A DNA stretch of 64,000 bases from Haplomitrium mnioides (taxonomy: Eukaryota; Marchantiophyta; Haplomitriopsida; Calobryales): assembly GCA_049999725.1 (NCBI GenBank), contig JBNGIS010018921.1, forward strand, positions 1-64,000, read 5' to 3'. The notes beneath the pieces were generated by a model that was not told where the DNA came from, searched no databases, and saw nothing but the letters and a program-made list of their open reading frames with translations. Positions 22,901-39,137 of the stretch are shown one piece after another. Position numbers and translations under genes: made by a program. Position 1 is the first letter of the stretch. The number at the start of each line of letters is the position of its first letter.

Positions 22901-25900
22901 GCAACTGTTTGCAGATACCTGTTCGGCATGTTGTATTTATGGTGCATGGCATAGGCCAAAGGCTGGAAAAAGCAAACTTAGTAGATGATGTTGGAACATT
23001 TCGTCGTACAGTAGAATGTCTAGCGGAGCAGCATTTAACCAACCATCAACGCACTTCTCAACGCGTGTTGTTTATTCCTTGTCAGGTGGGGCTGTTGTTG
23101 AGTGCCTGAAATAAGAGACCGGTGGATATCATGTTCCTCCGAATAGCCTAGGTACTAGTTCCTTATTTGACAATAATATTTGAGTTGTGCAGTGGAGGAG
23201 GGAGCTTAAATTGGGTGGTGAAGCAGCTGTTGAGGATATCACATTAGAGGGAGTCCGGGGCTTGCGAACAATGCTCAGTGCCACAGTACATGATGTGCTG
23301 TATTATATGAGCCCTGTTTATTGTCAGGACATTATAGATTCAGTAAATCCCTATTGCTCACAAGTTTAAATTTTGTGCAGTTCATTTTTTAGGACAGTAA
23401 CTAGACTGTAAGATTAATGAAAAGCACTAGTTTCAGATCAAGTTAAGCTACCACTTTAGATGGGTTCCCATATTCTGTATAACAAGTCCTTATTTGGTCT
23501 AGTTTTGAATTCCAGTGCAAGAATTTGTTATTAGTTTGACACCCGTGGTATGTTTGCAGGTGAGCCATTCACTGAATAGACTGTACAGAAAGTTTATCAA
23601 ACGGAATCCTAATTATGATGGCAAGGTTAGAATTTCATGGTTTAATACAATGCGACATTATTAAGATGGTAATTTTAAATGCATTTTTATAGGACATTGT
23701 AGGGTGATGAAGTACCGATGGCTGTCTTATCTTGAATATATATCCATATGCAGGTGTCTCTATATGGCCATTCTCTGGGAAGTGTCTTGACGTATGACAT
23801 TCTTTGCCATCAAGACAATTTAGTGGCGTCTTTTCCTATTCAAGATATGACACCAGTGCATGTTGAACATGACAGTGTGAAGTCATCTAGTGATTCTTCC
23901 AAGGATGTGAATGGGTTGGTTGGAGATGATCTTGATAGCCCTTCATTAGTTGACAACAGTGATGCTACTTCAGAAGGCAAAATTGAGAAGGTCAAGACAT
24001 GTATAGAGGATGAGGCGAGTCCAGCATCAGAAGATAGCAATGATACTTGCAAAGAAATTGATGACCCTTCACCGCATATTCTTTCAGAAGTGGAAGCCTT
24101 GAAGGCAGAAGTAAGTTATGGCTGTGGTACTTTAGATAATACAATATAGGTCTATAGTTGTCTATATGATGTCGCAAGCTGATGCTTGAGAGTTGACAGA
24201 TTTTGATTAGTTGGATTCTTGGTCGAGTGCTAGGCATCATCATGACTGAGTTTTCCCGTTACTTCCGGAAAGTGGCAGAAACTCAGTACGACGATTGATC
24301 AGGACCTGCTGTCGGGAACTGACGAAACCAGCGGGAAGTTGTGGCAGCTTGTCACTGCTACACATGATGAGCTGAATAGTCTGAAACTTTGTGTCTGACA
24401 CCACATTGTCCAGGCTGCACTCTGTGCGTGCGCAGTTGTGATATGTGTAGGTTTTTCCTAGACTATTGCAGCTTCCATTTAATTGTTGTTGTGGTTAGTT
24501 TTGCTCTCCAGAACTTCATAACTAATATAGGTCTATGGTTGTTTATCATTTACAGTTGCATGAACTTCATATCCTAGGCTTCACAGTAATTGAAATGCAA
24601 TTGAGTTAGAAACTCAATGTGTTATTTTTGGGAATAGTATGCCTTCCTATTCTACTAAAAAGTTTTAAATAAAAATATGGGGTTCCAAATTACCAAATAT
24701 TTGAATGTGTTCCTCAGTGACATGAAGTTCTCTGCTTAATGTATTTGGACAAGAAAGGCTCTCTAAAGAAATATGACTGTTTAGTGTGATTGCAGTTTGA
24801 CAATCTTTGGAGTTTAGGATATTAGGTAATTTGAGTTTATTTACCATTAGTTCTCAAGCATCTTTGTTATGCTCTCCCCAAAACAATTGCTCTGCCAAAA
24901 GGCATGACATTGAGCATCGTGGAATAGTGAGCCACTCTCTCCCCTGGTGGTGTGCCGCCAATTTTGGATACCAACAAATAATGCTGCAATGTTTTTTTAA
25001 CATTCGTCAATCCCTCTGTTGGCCATGGTGCTGTACATTGAATTGATTATGCTCTGCATGCAAGAATTAGATTTGGTTTGTTCTTTGATGATGTCCTTTC
25101 TAATTGTGCTAGAGTTAGAATTGGAGATTGAGCACGTTGCTGTATGGGTGGGCTCAACCCACCCTTCTTAGTTCTATTTTTCACGTACCATTATTCTTGC
25201 TTATTTCTTCTTTTCCCGTACTCTTGTGTGTTTTGTACGTGGTCCCTGCTGCCCTCAGGCAGATTAGGGATTTTAAGCATTCAAGTCAATTCAATTCATT
25301 TTTTATGTAACTTCCAGATTCACCTACTGTCTAGTTGTGCTTTCTACTCTGCAGGTAAACTTGTTGCAAGAAAAGTTAGCAGCCTTGGAAGAGAAGCAAT
25401 CTACCTACAAGAAACATTTTTTGGATTCTAGCTCATTTTCTGGTCTTACGGAGCCTAGGATGAATTTATCTTCCAACAACATTATTGGAGCTCAGCTAGA
25501 AACAAATTTTAGCTCAAGGAAGCATTACACTCCTTTTGTTTCTTACACTAAGCTTGATTTCCAGGTAAATAGTCTTGAAGGACTTAATACATATGTTCGT
25601 TGGGCATAATCTTGTCACAGAAATGGTGTTTGTGTTCATAAACTTTGGTCATAACTTGGGTGAGTCACACTTTTTGTTGGGTAGTCAAAGCGTTCCCTAT
25701 CTGTCTAGAGAAAACTAAAACAAAATGAGTGATGATGAAATGGCACAGTCTTATGCTTGACAATGGACAGTTTTGACTAGTGTTTTTCTTGGTGGAGTGC
25801 TATGACAACATCATGATTGAGTTTCCCGTTACTTCTGGAAACTGGCAGAGAGTCGGTACAAACATTTGTGTAATGATTAGCCTATGAATTCATAGAATCA

Positions 25901-28900
25901 TGCATGATCTGTTCCAACTGCTGGGAGCTGATGAAATCAGTGGGAGTTGTGGTAGCTTGTCACACGATAAGCTGCAGGATGTTGCTTGCTACGTTATCTG
26001 GGAAGTCATAGGAGTCTTATTCTATATGCTATTTTGTATTGTGCAGGTTGACACTTTCTATGCAGTTGGTTCTCCACTGGGATTGTTTTTAGCCCTGCGG
26101 AATGTTCGTATTGGAATAGGTAACTTCGGTCATATTGCATTCAAGTTATTGACTGCTGAACTCAATTATTTGTCGCAAGTATTGTAGAGAGTTAATTTAT
26201 TTTCTGTCGGTTCAATCACTTCATCAACAGGAGAAGGCCATAAATACTGGCAAGATGAAGGCATTGAAGAAGAATACCCTGCGTGTCGGCAGATGTTGAA
26301 TATCTTTCATCCCTATGATCCAGTTGCGTATAGGTACTTGATTTTCACCTTTTAGAATGGAAAGTAAATTGCAGATGGATTGAGGTCTATATCTTGTAAT
26401 TGCAATGAATGACTGCATACCAAGACATTCTAGTTGTGTGGTTTCTTACATGTATTAATCTTGTCAAAGTCTTTACATTTGTAGGGTTGAACCTCTTGTT
26501 TGCAAAGAGTTTGTGGAAAAGCGACCCATTTTCGTGCCTTACCATAAAGGAGGGAGGCGGCTGCATATTGGCATGCAGGTGCACTATTTTCTTGACGTTC
26601 AATCTTTTTTGTCAGTAGTTTTGTGTCAGTGCTCAAGCATTTGTAGTATTCTTCTGTGTTTGCTCTAAAATTGTTTACGTTAATGAAGGAGCTATTTTCT
26701 TAATGTTCAATCTGTATTGCAGGAGCTAGGTGAGGACTTATCAGCTAGATCAAAGGCAATTGTGAATTCATTGAGTTATGTCGGGGTAAGCTCTTATGTC
26801 TGGCTGTGAATTCTTTGAAACTGCCTGCCCAAATGCCTGCTGTAAAATTAAGAGAGGATAGTGCATGCACTCAATGCACATTGCAGTTCTACACTCAGGT
26901 TTCTCTAGGTCTAAAGACTTCTTTGTCTCTTAAAGAAACCTAGAAGAACACTGTAATTGTGTGTTGTAATAAATTTATTTAATTTTTCCTATTTATTGTT
27001 ATATGCTCTTTTCGCTCCGTCTCTTTCTTCTTTGTTTGATTAATGGGTGGTTTGTCTTTTCAATCTTCAAGTCAGATCATCTTGATTAACCATTACTTGG
27101 CTACCTAGTTGCAAGTATGGTTTTTTCTCAATGCTTGTAAAAGATATTTCTCTCTCTCAAATGGTTAATTGAGTTCTCCTTCTTAAGGATAAAGGTTATC
27201 AAGTACACAAACTTATGAACTGAACCAGATGCCATTCTACTAAAGTAAAGTACCGGTATGGAATATCAGCTATGGGCATTTTCAAGATGGTCCGGCAGAA
27301 GGTTTGTTGTTAAGGTCACAGTGGAGGACTTCTTATAAGCTCAATTCTAACTACCTAAGGTCTTCTATTTTCCTCATCCTCCTCCCTCATGTTTACTCTA
27401 TGTCAAAAGATTTCTCGCCCAGTTAGCCAAGTCTGCACCAGACTGCCTTAAAAATCCTTGCAGCTGAGTTTGGCATGCTACTTGTTGCATGCAGTTCTGA
27501 AACTTGTTACCTACTTGCAGTTCCTCCGGGACACTTCGTCTTTCAGATACCTTGTCATGGCTTTGGAGTGGCGCTCGATAGGGTAGGGGCCCTCCCGACC
27601 TGCCTGGAGCCGAGGTCTGTTTGGGACTTATTTCAAATTCTATCATTTCAGAAATTTTGTTTTTGATTTTTTACATTTTTTATGTTTTTGTATTGGTGTG
27701 GAATAAGAGTATGGAGATGGGGCTCAACAACCACCCAGGTTTTTCCATCACTTTCAGAAAAGTGAAAAAACTTGGGACCCACTCATCGTATAGTTTGTAG
27801 GTCTACTGCAAGTGAATGACATGTTATCACGACCCATGTCACTGCACTGCTCGTTATAAAATTGTGTATGTTTTCTTTTTTGTTTGAATACTCTCGAAGT
27901 CTCTCTGCCTGGGTACTTGAGTTTGTAGGTACAGAGGTTTTTCAATAAGGATATAAATTGTAATACCACACAAACTTGATCAGTACTTTTATCTGAAGGT
28001 GTTTACTCTAAAAGGTTTAGCTCTCAAATTATGGGTGCGCAAAGGTTTGAGCACAAATATTCAATTTACTTCAAATGTTTTGCTATATATTTTTACATAT
28101 GTATATATTTTTTATTTTTTTTCATGCAGAAATTTAATTCCCATTGTTTGTCTTCAACAGAACAGGGTGGCCAGTGCCTTTTCCTCAAATTCAAGTGAAA
28201 AGAAAGGTAGTGATTTGATTTGGTTAGACATATATGGCTACTCTGGCATGAGGATTTTTTGAACCGTATTTTTGTTGTTGAAAATGTTATACTGTATTGC
28301 CATTGGCCTGCTATTGCTATCCACTTGGTTTTAGATAAGCAGAAGTGATTTTCTTTGTGTGTAGAAATGTAAATAGGCATGAGTCCTTACAATCAAATTT
28401 ATTTGCAGATGAGGACAATTTAGATGTGAAGGAGGAAACTTATGGAGCAAAAGTGATGGAGAGGCTTACAGGAAAGGCAAATGGTCGAATAGACCACATG
28501 CTGCAAGTAAGTTTTGAATCGTCTGCTTGCGGACTAAACTTATTGTGACTGTTTTACTGCAGATGGAGAAGGTAGGATTAGCCATCAACTGTGATCCTTA
28601 GTGACATGCATGACTCCCTGTACTTTTGGAATCAATGAGAGCCTGCTAGTTCAGCAAGTGATTATTTGTAGTTTGCTTGATGAATTGTTGATGGGAAGCA
28701 GTCGTGAGCTTCTTGTAATTTCTGTTGGGTAGGGTAGATTTAAAATTGTTTCCTACGCAAGTTGACAACTTTTTTTCTGGTGTACTCATAGGATGCCACG
28801 TTTGAACATCAGTACATATCAGCCTTAAGCTCTCACACGTGAGTTTCATTTCCTGTTTTACCTTGTGCATATTTAATCAGAAAACATACTAAACCTGTGA

Positions 28901-29418
28901 CCATAGGGCTGGTCTGGGACTTTATGCAAATCTCAGTTCAATTCAATTGTAAACTCAGCGATCATCGATTTATTTTTGTTAAACTTTAAATGTAGTGTTA
29001 AATGTAGCGTTATTTATGCTGGTTTTTCTTCAAGGCATAGAAGTAATATCAACCATCTTGAGAGAGTTGTGCAAAAATGGGAGAGGAGACCATAATTTGT
29101 AGTTGATTGGTAATGGAATGGATATATACTCATTTCTGCAGAGCTTATTGGCAAGATCTGGACACAGCCCTTTTTATATTGAAGCATTTATACCGAGATA
29201 TTCCGGAGGAGCCTCCTGTGCAAGTTGTGGAGGACTCTGCAACTAGCAAAACTCAAGAGGAGGATTCATCTGTGGTTTCTAGTGAATCAATAGGTTCTTT
29301 CAAGAAGCTGCACGAAAATTTTGATTCAATTGATGATGATGTACCATTTACCTTCTTCAGCAAAGAAGAGATTGCTGCAGCTATGGCCGATGAAGCGAAA
29401 GTAGGTTCACACCCATAA
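19918..29418 (+). CDS. SGR2: SGR2-like phospholipase (DDHD domain, PA-PLA1 family)
   Basis: Homologue of SHOOT GRAVITROPISM 2, a phosphatidic-acid-preferring phospholipase A1-like protein of vacuolar membranes, needed for shoot gravitropism in Arabidopsis. Twenty exons assemble in frame: 19918-20338, 20748-20848, 20998-21258, 21367-21522, 21655-21726, 21912-22064, 22182-22232, 22915-23085, 23193-23342, 23560-23625, 23754-24110, 25355-25564, 26047-26119, 26231-26333, 26485-26578, 26723-26785, 28161-28206, 28409-28506, 28792-28838 and 29142-29418. The product is 989 residues. The lipase nucleophile motif GHSLGS starts at about 539. The VFMVHGIGQ block is upstream. The DDHD domain begins at VDTFYAVGSPLG (724), with HPYDPVAYR and RIDHMLQ following. 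An acidic, low-complexity insert and a short coiled coil (LLQEKLAALEEK) lie between them. A donor-like AAA-GTAGGT near the stop leaves open a further 3' exon. The gene looks intact. Confidence 0.94.
22310..22410 (-). mobile_element. Possible retroposon tail in SGR2-like intron 7
   Basis: A T/C-rich run followed by GAACGAAAGTACTAAACTTTAATT and GCCGAAGCGGCAGAGC, matching in layout the stretch at 17300-17425. Read on the minus strand it ends in an A-rich tail. It is non-coding. Confidence 0.4.
24175..24375. repeat. Diverged intron repeat, copy 1 (SGR2-like intron 11)
   Basis: Contains TTGATTAGTTGG, then ATCATGACTGAGTTTTCCCG and TTACTTCCGGAAAGTGGCAG, a GGGAACTGACGAAACCAG block and CACATGATGAGCTG. 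The same blocks in the same order recur in the next intron at about 25745-25980, with many substitutions and an insertion. Confidence 0.7.
25745..25980. repeat. Diverged intron repeat, copy 2 (SGR2-like intron 12)
   Basis: Second copy of the intron 11 repeat: ATCATGATTGAGTTTCCCG, TTACTTCTGGAAACTGGCAG, GGGAGCTGATGAAATCAG and CACACGATAAGCTG in the same order. It flanks exon 12 on the other side from copy 1. Confidence 0.7.
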
Positions 29419-31224
29419 GTACTCGTCTTGTATTTTAATTTTTAATCTTGCAATAGTGGACGGACAGTAGAAAAGGGGTGAAACCCATCTATAGAATGGA
29501 CTAAAAGAGAATGAAAATGGTTTGTACAGGGACTGTATTGTAATCTGTTAAATTTATCATTTACTCAACAACATCGGTGTAAAAAACGAGTGATTCCGCT
29601 GTACTGACCATGCTGTCAGAAAATAAACTTCCAAATGGTTAGTGTCAAACGGGCATTAATGGGGAATGAGGGGCTCACTATTTAAGGTTCCTATTTCACT
29701 CACAACCAACCAAACCTATATCTACGCTTAACTTGACGGAAGCTGGTGCATCAAGCAATTTTTTTGCATCTTGTGCACATTCGAACCGTCCACAGTTGTC
29801 TGAACAAGAACAAAGTGTTTGAGAGTACTGGGGGTTATGTTTACAAGTGAAAGAACACTCAAACGGCACTTCTCGAGTTGAAGTTTCAGGGTCTAACTAG
29901 AAAACACAGTTAGTCAAGAGGCTCAAATAGTTGGAAACACTTCAATGACAAGTGAATTCTTGCAGTCTCTCCAGAAGATTTGGCTACTACCAAAAACAAA
30001 TGCAGGAATGTCAGTGCTGCTACATGATGCAATATAGTAAGTTTGTCGGGTTCAATGCAACATGTTTCCAGGGACAGCAGCAGATGAGCCAACTGTGGCA
30101 TGGCCTTTTGGGAGTCCTGATCATATAACTGGGATGTACTTGTACCGGATTAGGACAAATCTTAAAAAGGAATATTTGACCAACATGATGCAGTAAACCA
30201 GTTGCTGGCTCTTGGGAAAGATGAGTTGGCTTATACGCACTCAGTCGAACGAAGATGACCCTCAAATTCGGTTACCTGCTACTACAAACTTCTGTGTTTA
30301 CTAAATCTGAGTACAATTTAAGTCCAGGGGGCAAAAATGGTCTCAGAAGGCTCACAGTCCGACTTTGAAGATCCTTGGTAGAATACAAAGCATGCATTTG
30401 GAAAAGTTCATGCCAGATTTGTGTTGGCGAGCAATTGTATGTATGAAGTAAGCTTTTAGACTTTCAAGGCAGACAGCAGAAGATATTTCACACGTAGATT
30501 AATGCCCTTTTAGATATTACATTCGAATCGATCCCTAAAGTAATCTTGGTGAGGGGGATATTCCTATCTTGACTGTAGTTGAAGTTAGTTGATTTTGAAA
30601 TTGGAATCCTGGAATGGAACTCTCTTGACAAAACACGGACAATGTAGTTCACAGTTCACAACCACGGATGTATGTAACATTGACATTGACGTGGTGGTTT
30701 GGGAAATGGTGCAAATGCTTCACTAAAGTGCGAATGAAATGCAGTGTTCCAAGTTGTCCGACATTCTGAAGAAATTCAAAAGTTCACTGCATGAATTTTC
30801 ATGTTCGCTTTTGGGTTTTCATTGATCAGAACCAATCTGCTCATTGAGAAATTGAAAGTTCTTGGCGGAGACTGAAGCAAGCCGAAAGTTATACGGCGAC
30901 TCTGTCTTTCTCTTCCCATGGGCTCCATCCATTTCGTCGCCTGAATGGAGTCACTCCACTTATCATTCAGTACGACTTCCCATCAATCACATGCAGTAGT
31001 TGATGAATGCAGCTGCAAGGATGTGAGTAGTAGCCGCACTTTAATTTGATGCATGCCTCATCATGATGCTTACATTGGAGCTCTCTAATAACTCATGTGC
31101 AGCATGATGACTTGGAGGTCTACGTTTGTGGGTGATGCATCTGGGAATTCGAGACTCGACAATTGTTGTCTATGTACAAAGTTGTGTGGTGGATCATAGG
31201 CAGTCATGCATTTTAGGGATCGAT
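29419..31224. other. Intergenic between convergent SGR2-like and peroxidase genes
   Basis: About 1.8 kb, expected to contain the two 3'UTRs. ORFs of 60-80 codons here have no recognisable content. No repeat or RNA gene was noticed. Confidence 0.4.
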
Positions 31225-32420
<1,196 letters not shown>

Positions 32421-34429
32421 GAGGAACGTAAGTAAGTCCTGCGCACGACCACAATCGCTTGTGCTGGTGTCAACCAAGCTGCCTAGCACAAGCTTGGAGA
32501 AAATCAGCCCGGAATTTGAGATCCAATATTGTCGACTGGCCTCCTACTAATCTCATGCAACTCCACAATGCGATATAAAATCCAATACAGGAGAGATCTG
32601 AGCCTCTAGACGCACTCGTGGACTGTAAGACCCAATTGAGCACCTGAGACAGCAGCGCTAGACAGAATTCCAAAGCTGAATCACGACTGTCACAAGCAAA
32701 CAGAATCCAGAATTCACGAAATTCTGGTCAAGTTTTTCATAGATCCAGCAATCCAAACCCTTAATTCGAGCTAAATCCCGTCGTGTGAATATCGAAAGCT
32801 CTGCACATTGCTTGTGTGAGTTCTCAATCGCACGTTGGCCCCATTCATATAGCTTGCTTGCACTGCTTGCTTGTTACGCACTCCCAAGGTTGTCCTCAAT
32901 CCAGACTGTAAAAACTGCTACCTCATTTTACTAGAAACCATTTGCCGCATATCACGGGCATTGAAAACCGCTTTTGGAAACTGCGGACTCACGAAAACGG
33001 CTTTGGTTTCCCACGGCTTGCTCTGTCCGAAACCGGGATTGGTTTGCTGGAAGCCAACTGTAAAGAAGGGGTGTGACCTGGATGAGAAAGGGGACATAGC
33101 TAATGGAGGAATGGCGCGTGGCTGCTTTTCGCTGGCTTGCTTGTCGCGGGGCTTGGCGGCGGGGTTCGTTGTAAGAGTAGATTGCCGGGAATAGGCGGTA
33201 TTGCGAACCGACGTAAGTCGCCGGCGCCAACTTTAGCGCAGGTAGAGGTCACCCGGCGGCTCCTAAATGCGGGGAGAAGCGCTCTAAAGTAGCGGTCTCG
33301 GAGAGTGAACGACGGTCGCTAAATTGTGAGAGAACAGAGAAAAACGACTGGGTAAACATATCATCCTGTGAAAAAAATAATTGAGCTATAGCTGTCGCCC
33401 TCGTTATTTTTGTCATGGTTTGACAAGTTTAGAGGCGTCACCAAACCTCTCTGTATCCTTTTAAAGGGAGTGACTGCTTTTCTTTGCTGCAGATTGATAG
33501 CTGCTGCAACGATTGAGGTGAGATGGGGGACCGATTCCGATGCCTCGATTCATTTAGAGCCGCATTTTTCATGCATCAGCTAATGTTGATGCTGATGATC
33601 AAGCTCCTGCTGTAGTATCTCGCTACAGAAAGTTTGTTGATCATCATTGAACTGCCCTATTGAGAGAGAATTGAGCTTTAATGGATCGTCGCTTGGAAAG
33701 ACGGGGCTGGAATTTCGATCATCAAGTATATTTCATGAATTCATCTGGAGGGACTCTGCTGTATGTTGAGTCGATTCCAGGATCAAGAGTCTAGTTCAAT
33801 CTTCTGGTGAATGACGCAACAAGTTAGACCGCAGTGTGGTTGATCTGGGCGATGTGGTTGAACTTTGCAATGGGTCCCAAGCATGAGGCACAAAATCGAG
33901 TGTTGATATATGAGTGAGCTGCGTTTTGTTACTGTGTAACCAAACCCTGCTTGTTTTCGTGATATGAAGCTTTCATTCACAGACCTTTCTCGTCTCTTGA
34001 GTCTAGGAATCAACACTTGAAAACCACTCCAGAATTTTATCATGAATCACTCTCGACTAGCACTGTTAGTGCATGATGTTTGAAAAAAAATATCGTGGAT
34101 CTCAATGATCTGATTGATTTATGTCTAGGCTACAAAATGCTGTGATGTTATAATGATTCTAGATATGCCATTTGTATTACTGGCATGAGATTTTTCCTGT
34201 ACGATAGCTCTCCTGATATGTCCACGGGATTGGCAAATTGTCCACGGGATTTTCTACCGTTGCATGTTCTTCTAGTTCACCCGGCGGTAATGCTCGCGAC
34301 TCTTCACATGGGGACCTGAAGTGATCACTCCGACGTCGCCAATAGCAATCATGGCTTCCCCAAATTCACATAGAAACGTATGTGGTTTGGCAGCGTAGAT
34401 ATGCGTGAGTTTCCTAGAGTTGTGTGTGA
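32421..34429. other. Intergenic between peroxidase and peroxidase pseudogene
   Basis: About 2 kb including the promoter of the intact peroxidase. Several 80-110-codon ORFs on both strands lack any recognisable feature. No repeats were noticed. Confidence 0.4.
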
Positions 34430-35340
34430 GTAGTGTAGCAAGACGGAGTTGTTGAGGAGGTTCGTGCAGAATTTATTGTCGATTGTGGTGGGTGTGGTCT
34501 CGTCGAAGTTGACCAAGGCTGAGCTTAAACCATTTATTGGGCATTTCGTTTCAATTCCCGAGCAAAGGCGTTATTCAGAATTGGATCAATACCACTTTTG
34601 GGAGAGAAATTGCAGAGCGGGCTCGAAAAAGCTCCAAACAAAGATCTCCCAACTGTGTGCGCACCAGTTGGTAGTGCAGCTCACATTGTCAAGTAATGAA
34701 AGATGCGTTATCATTGACAATTTGCTATCATACAGAAACCTTGAGATCACCGGTGGTTTGCACAGGCATAGTTAAATAAACCCTTTGCGTGAAATATGAG
34801 TCAATTCCTGCATGTTGGAAAACGGTGAGGGCAACGATGAATCGGCATTGTCAGCTCTTGATATCTTCCCATCTTTTCTTCCACTGAAAAATCTGAACGT
34901 CCAAGTTGCACAAGATCCGAATACCGTATCCTTATGACCGAAATGGTCATTGAGTGAGTCAGTTTGCTTCGCATAACAGTTATTACGATGGAAAGCAGTT
35001 ATCCATTGATTGCACAATGTTGTTTACAGGTGATGAGACATACTGCAACAACGCTATCCCGAGCAGCGAAGACAAGGACACCACACCGGGGCAAGCTCGC
35101 TCGACCTCAGCCTTAATACTTTCCACCACATCAAAACTTTTGGGGTTCAGTCCGGTGGTCGCCACGAAGAATCGGAACTAGTACTATTGAAGTCGAAAGT
35201 CTGACAGGGTGAGCTTTCCAACTCGCACGAAGCAGTCATGGAATTGCAACCGCAAAATGGCTGCCCCGATTCGAATATTTTCTGTGTGGCCTGTGTCACA
35301 ACAGACTTTACTAATGTGGGCACTGCGAGTAAAACCCAAC
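34430..35340 (-). pseudogene. Class III peroxidase pseudogene
   Basis: Peroxidase blocks occur in the correct order but in shifting frames. They are VGFYSQ (near 35340), then NIRIGAAILRLQFHDCFVR with the distal His and a following intron-like GT, then NPKSFDVVESIKAEVERACPGVVS. A deletion and frameshift separate this from [11 protein letters not shown]. Next come ALPTGAHTVGRS with the proximal His (near 34650), DPILNNAFARELK, and VNFDETTPTTIDNKF...NLLNNS near 34450. In-frame stops (TAG TAA) follow the VGFYSQCP block, the CADI part is deleted, and a conserved Cys after the proximal His is Phe. The order and spacing match the intact neighbour at 31225-32420, so a tandem duplication followed by decay is likely. 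It cannot give a full peroxidase. Confidence 0.85.
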
Positions 35341-36816
35341 TTTTAAACTACTAGGGCTACCACCTTTGGCATTGTTAGAAAAGTAAATTCGAATTCAACT
35401 TCAGAGATGAGTAACTTTGTCGAGAGAAAACACTTGACACGAAATAGTGTCGAAAGAGAAATCGAAGTCCACTTCATAGTTGAGTAACCTTGTAGAGACA
35501 AAACACTTGGGGAATATGGCAATAGACCAGAAATCTGAGTTGTGGGTCTATAAGGAATTAGCTTCTCAACAAGCCAGAAATAAGAATAGAAGAGACAGGA
35601 AGAGACGGGAAATCGCGTTTCAGAGTGGCGTCGAAATGCTTTCGCTGCCTCGAAAACGAGATTTGGAGATGAGGGTAGATGCGACCTTCACGTAATGAAA
35701 CTAGTGGTAGTGGAAGCCAACCTTCACGAAATGCAATCACAGTAAGAATTCACGAACACCGGATAGTTCTAGTTCAAACCAAGTCGCGAAATCCAGCACT
35801 CATGATCATGTTTTCAGGTCAAAGAATCGCTGCAGCAGCTTTTTTTAACCTGAAACTGCGGTGCTCGATGAGCTATCAGCGAGTGTTTCACAAATTAGAA
35901 GAAGATCGGGAAAAAATCTGAGGTAGTTCGTAAGAAGCACGAGGAGGGCAATGATTTAAGTGGGACAGCAGCACCTAGCGAGCATCCGAAATGCAATGCG
36001 GCATTGTTGTGCACTGCTGTGTCTTTCCCAAAAAACCACGTCACGACTTAGTGACTCCTGCTCTCACGTGATATCTTTCGACAAACACAACCATCACAGG
36101 TTTTCGTGCAATCCCGAATTAGTAGTTGTTTTCCTCCAAGTGCTCGTCTTCATCGCATCGTCGACCATTCAGTCGTCTGTTGTAAAAGACTTTTTCCTTT
36201 TCAGAGATTTTTGCTTAAAACTGTCCTCTCTTGTTTTGTCAATGTGGTCCTTGGTGATGAATAGTTTCACTCCATGCAATTGATTTTGCTGTTATTCAGC
36301 TTCTTTATGTGCGTTTTATCAATACAGATAGCCCATGGTAACATCGCAGCAAAACTAATGTTCACCTAATATCCTCTAGCAAGTGTTGACTCCTGCATTG
36401 AACTAGAAAGAACTGCAAAGCTTGTCCTGATAGTCAACTGACACAATTCGAGCATATATGATGGATCTCTGCAGATCTTAGAGTGATCCATAGGGAAATC
36501 AATCTACATACTTGAGGAAGCACAGAATTTTCAAGTGCGCTGAATTGACTTCGAGTAGCAATTTATTCCGAAGACAACGAGTGGATGCTAGTTCTAGATT
36601 TAAAGTAGGCTTTGGAGTAACTCAGATTTAAATGTGTGATGAAATGAAGCACCTCTATTATGCTGGTGGTCGGTCATACGACAGACAAGTGCTTCACAAT
36701 AACAGTTCAGTGTCGCTTGAAGAATGATTTGAATGCACACTGCCTCCCTGTCAACAAGACAGAAAATTTGCAGCTAACGAAATGTTGTAGCGCAATGAAT
36801 GATCACAAAACAAAAG
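35341..36816. other. Intergenic with small direct repeat
   Basis: No gene is recognised. A short direct repeat (GAGTAACTTTGTCGAGAGAAAACACTTG-like) occurs near 35406 and 35480. ORFs up to 107 codons lack family features. Confidence 0.4.

Positions 36817-39137
<2,321 letters not shown>

Noticed and set aside
32421-32489. An upstream in-frame start for the peroxidase at 32489.
   Set aside because: It would place 23 polar residues before the signal peptide. The start at 32420 gives a normal secretory N-terminus.
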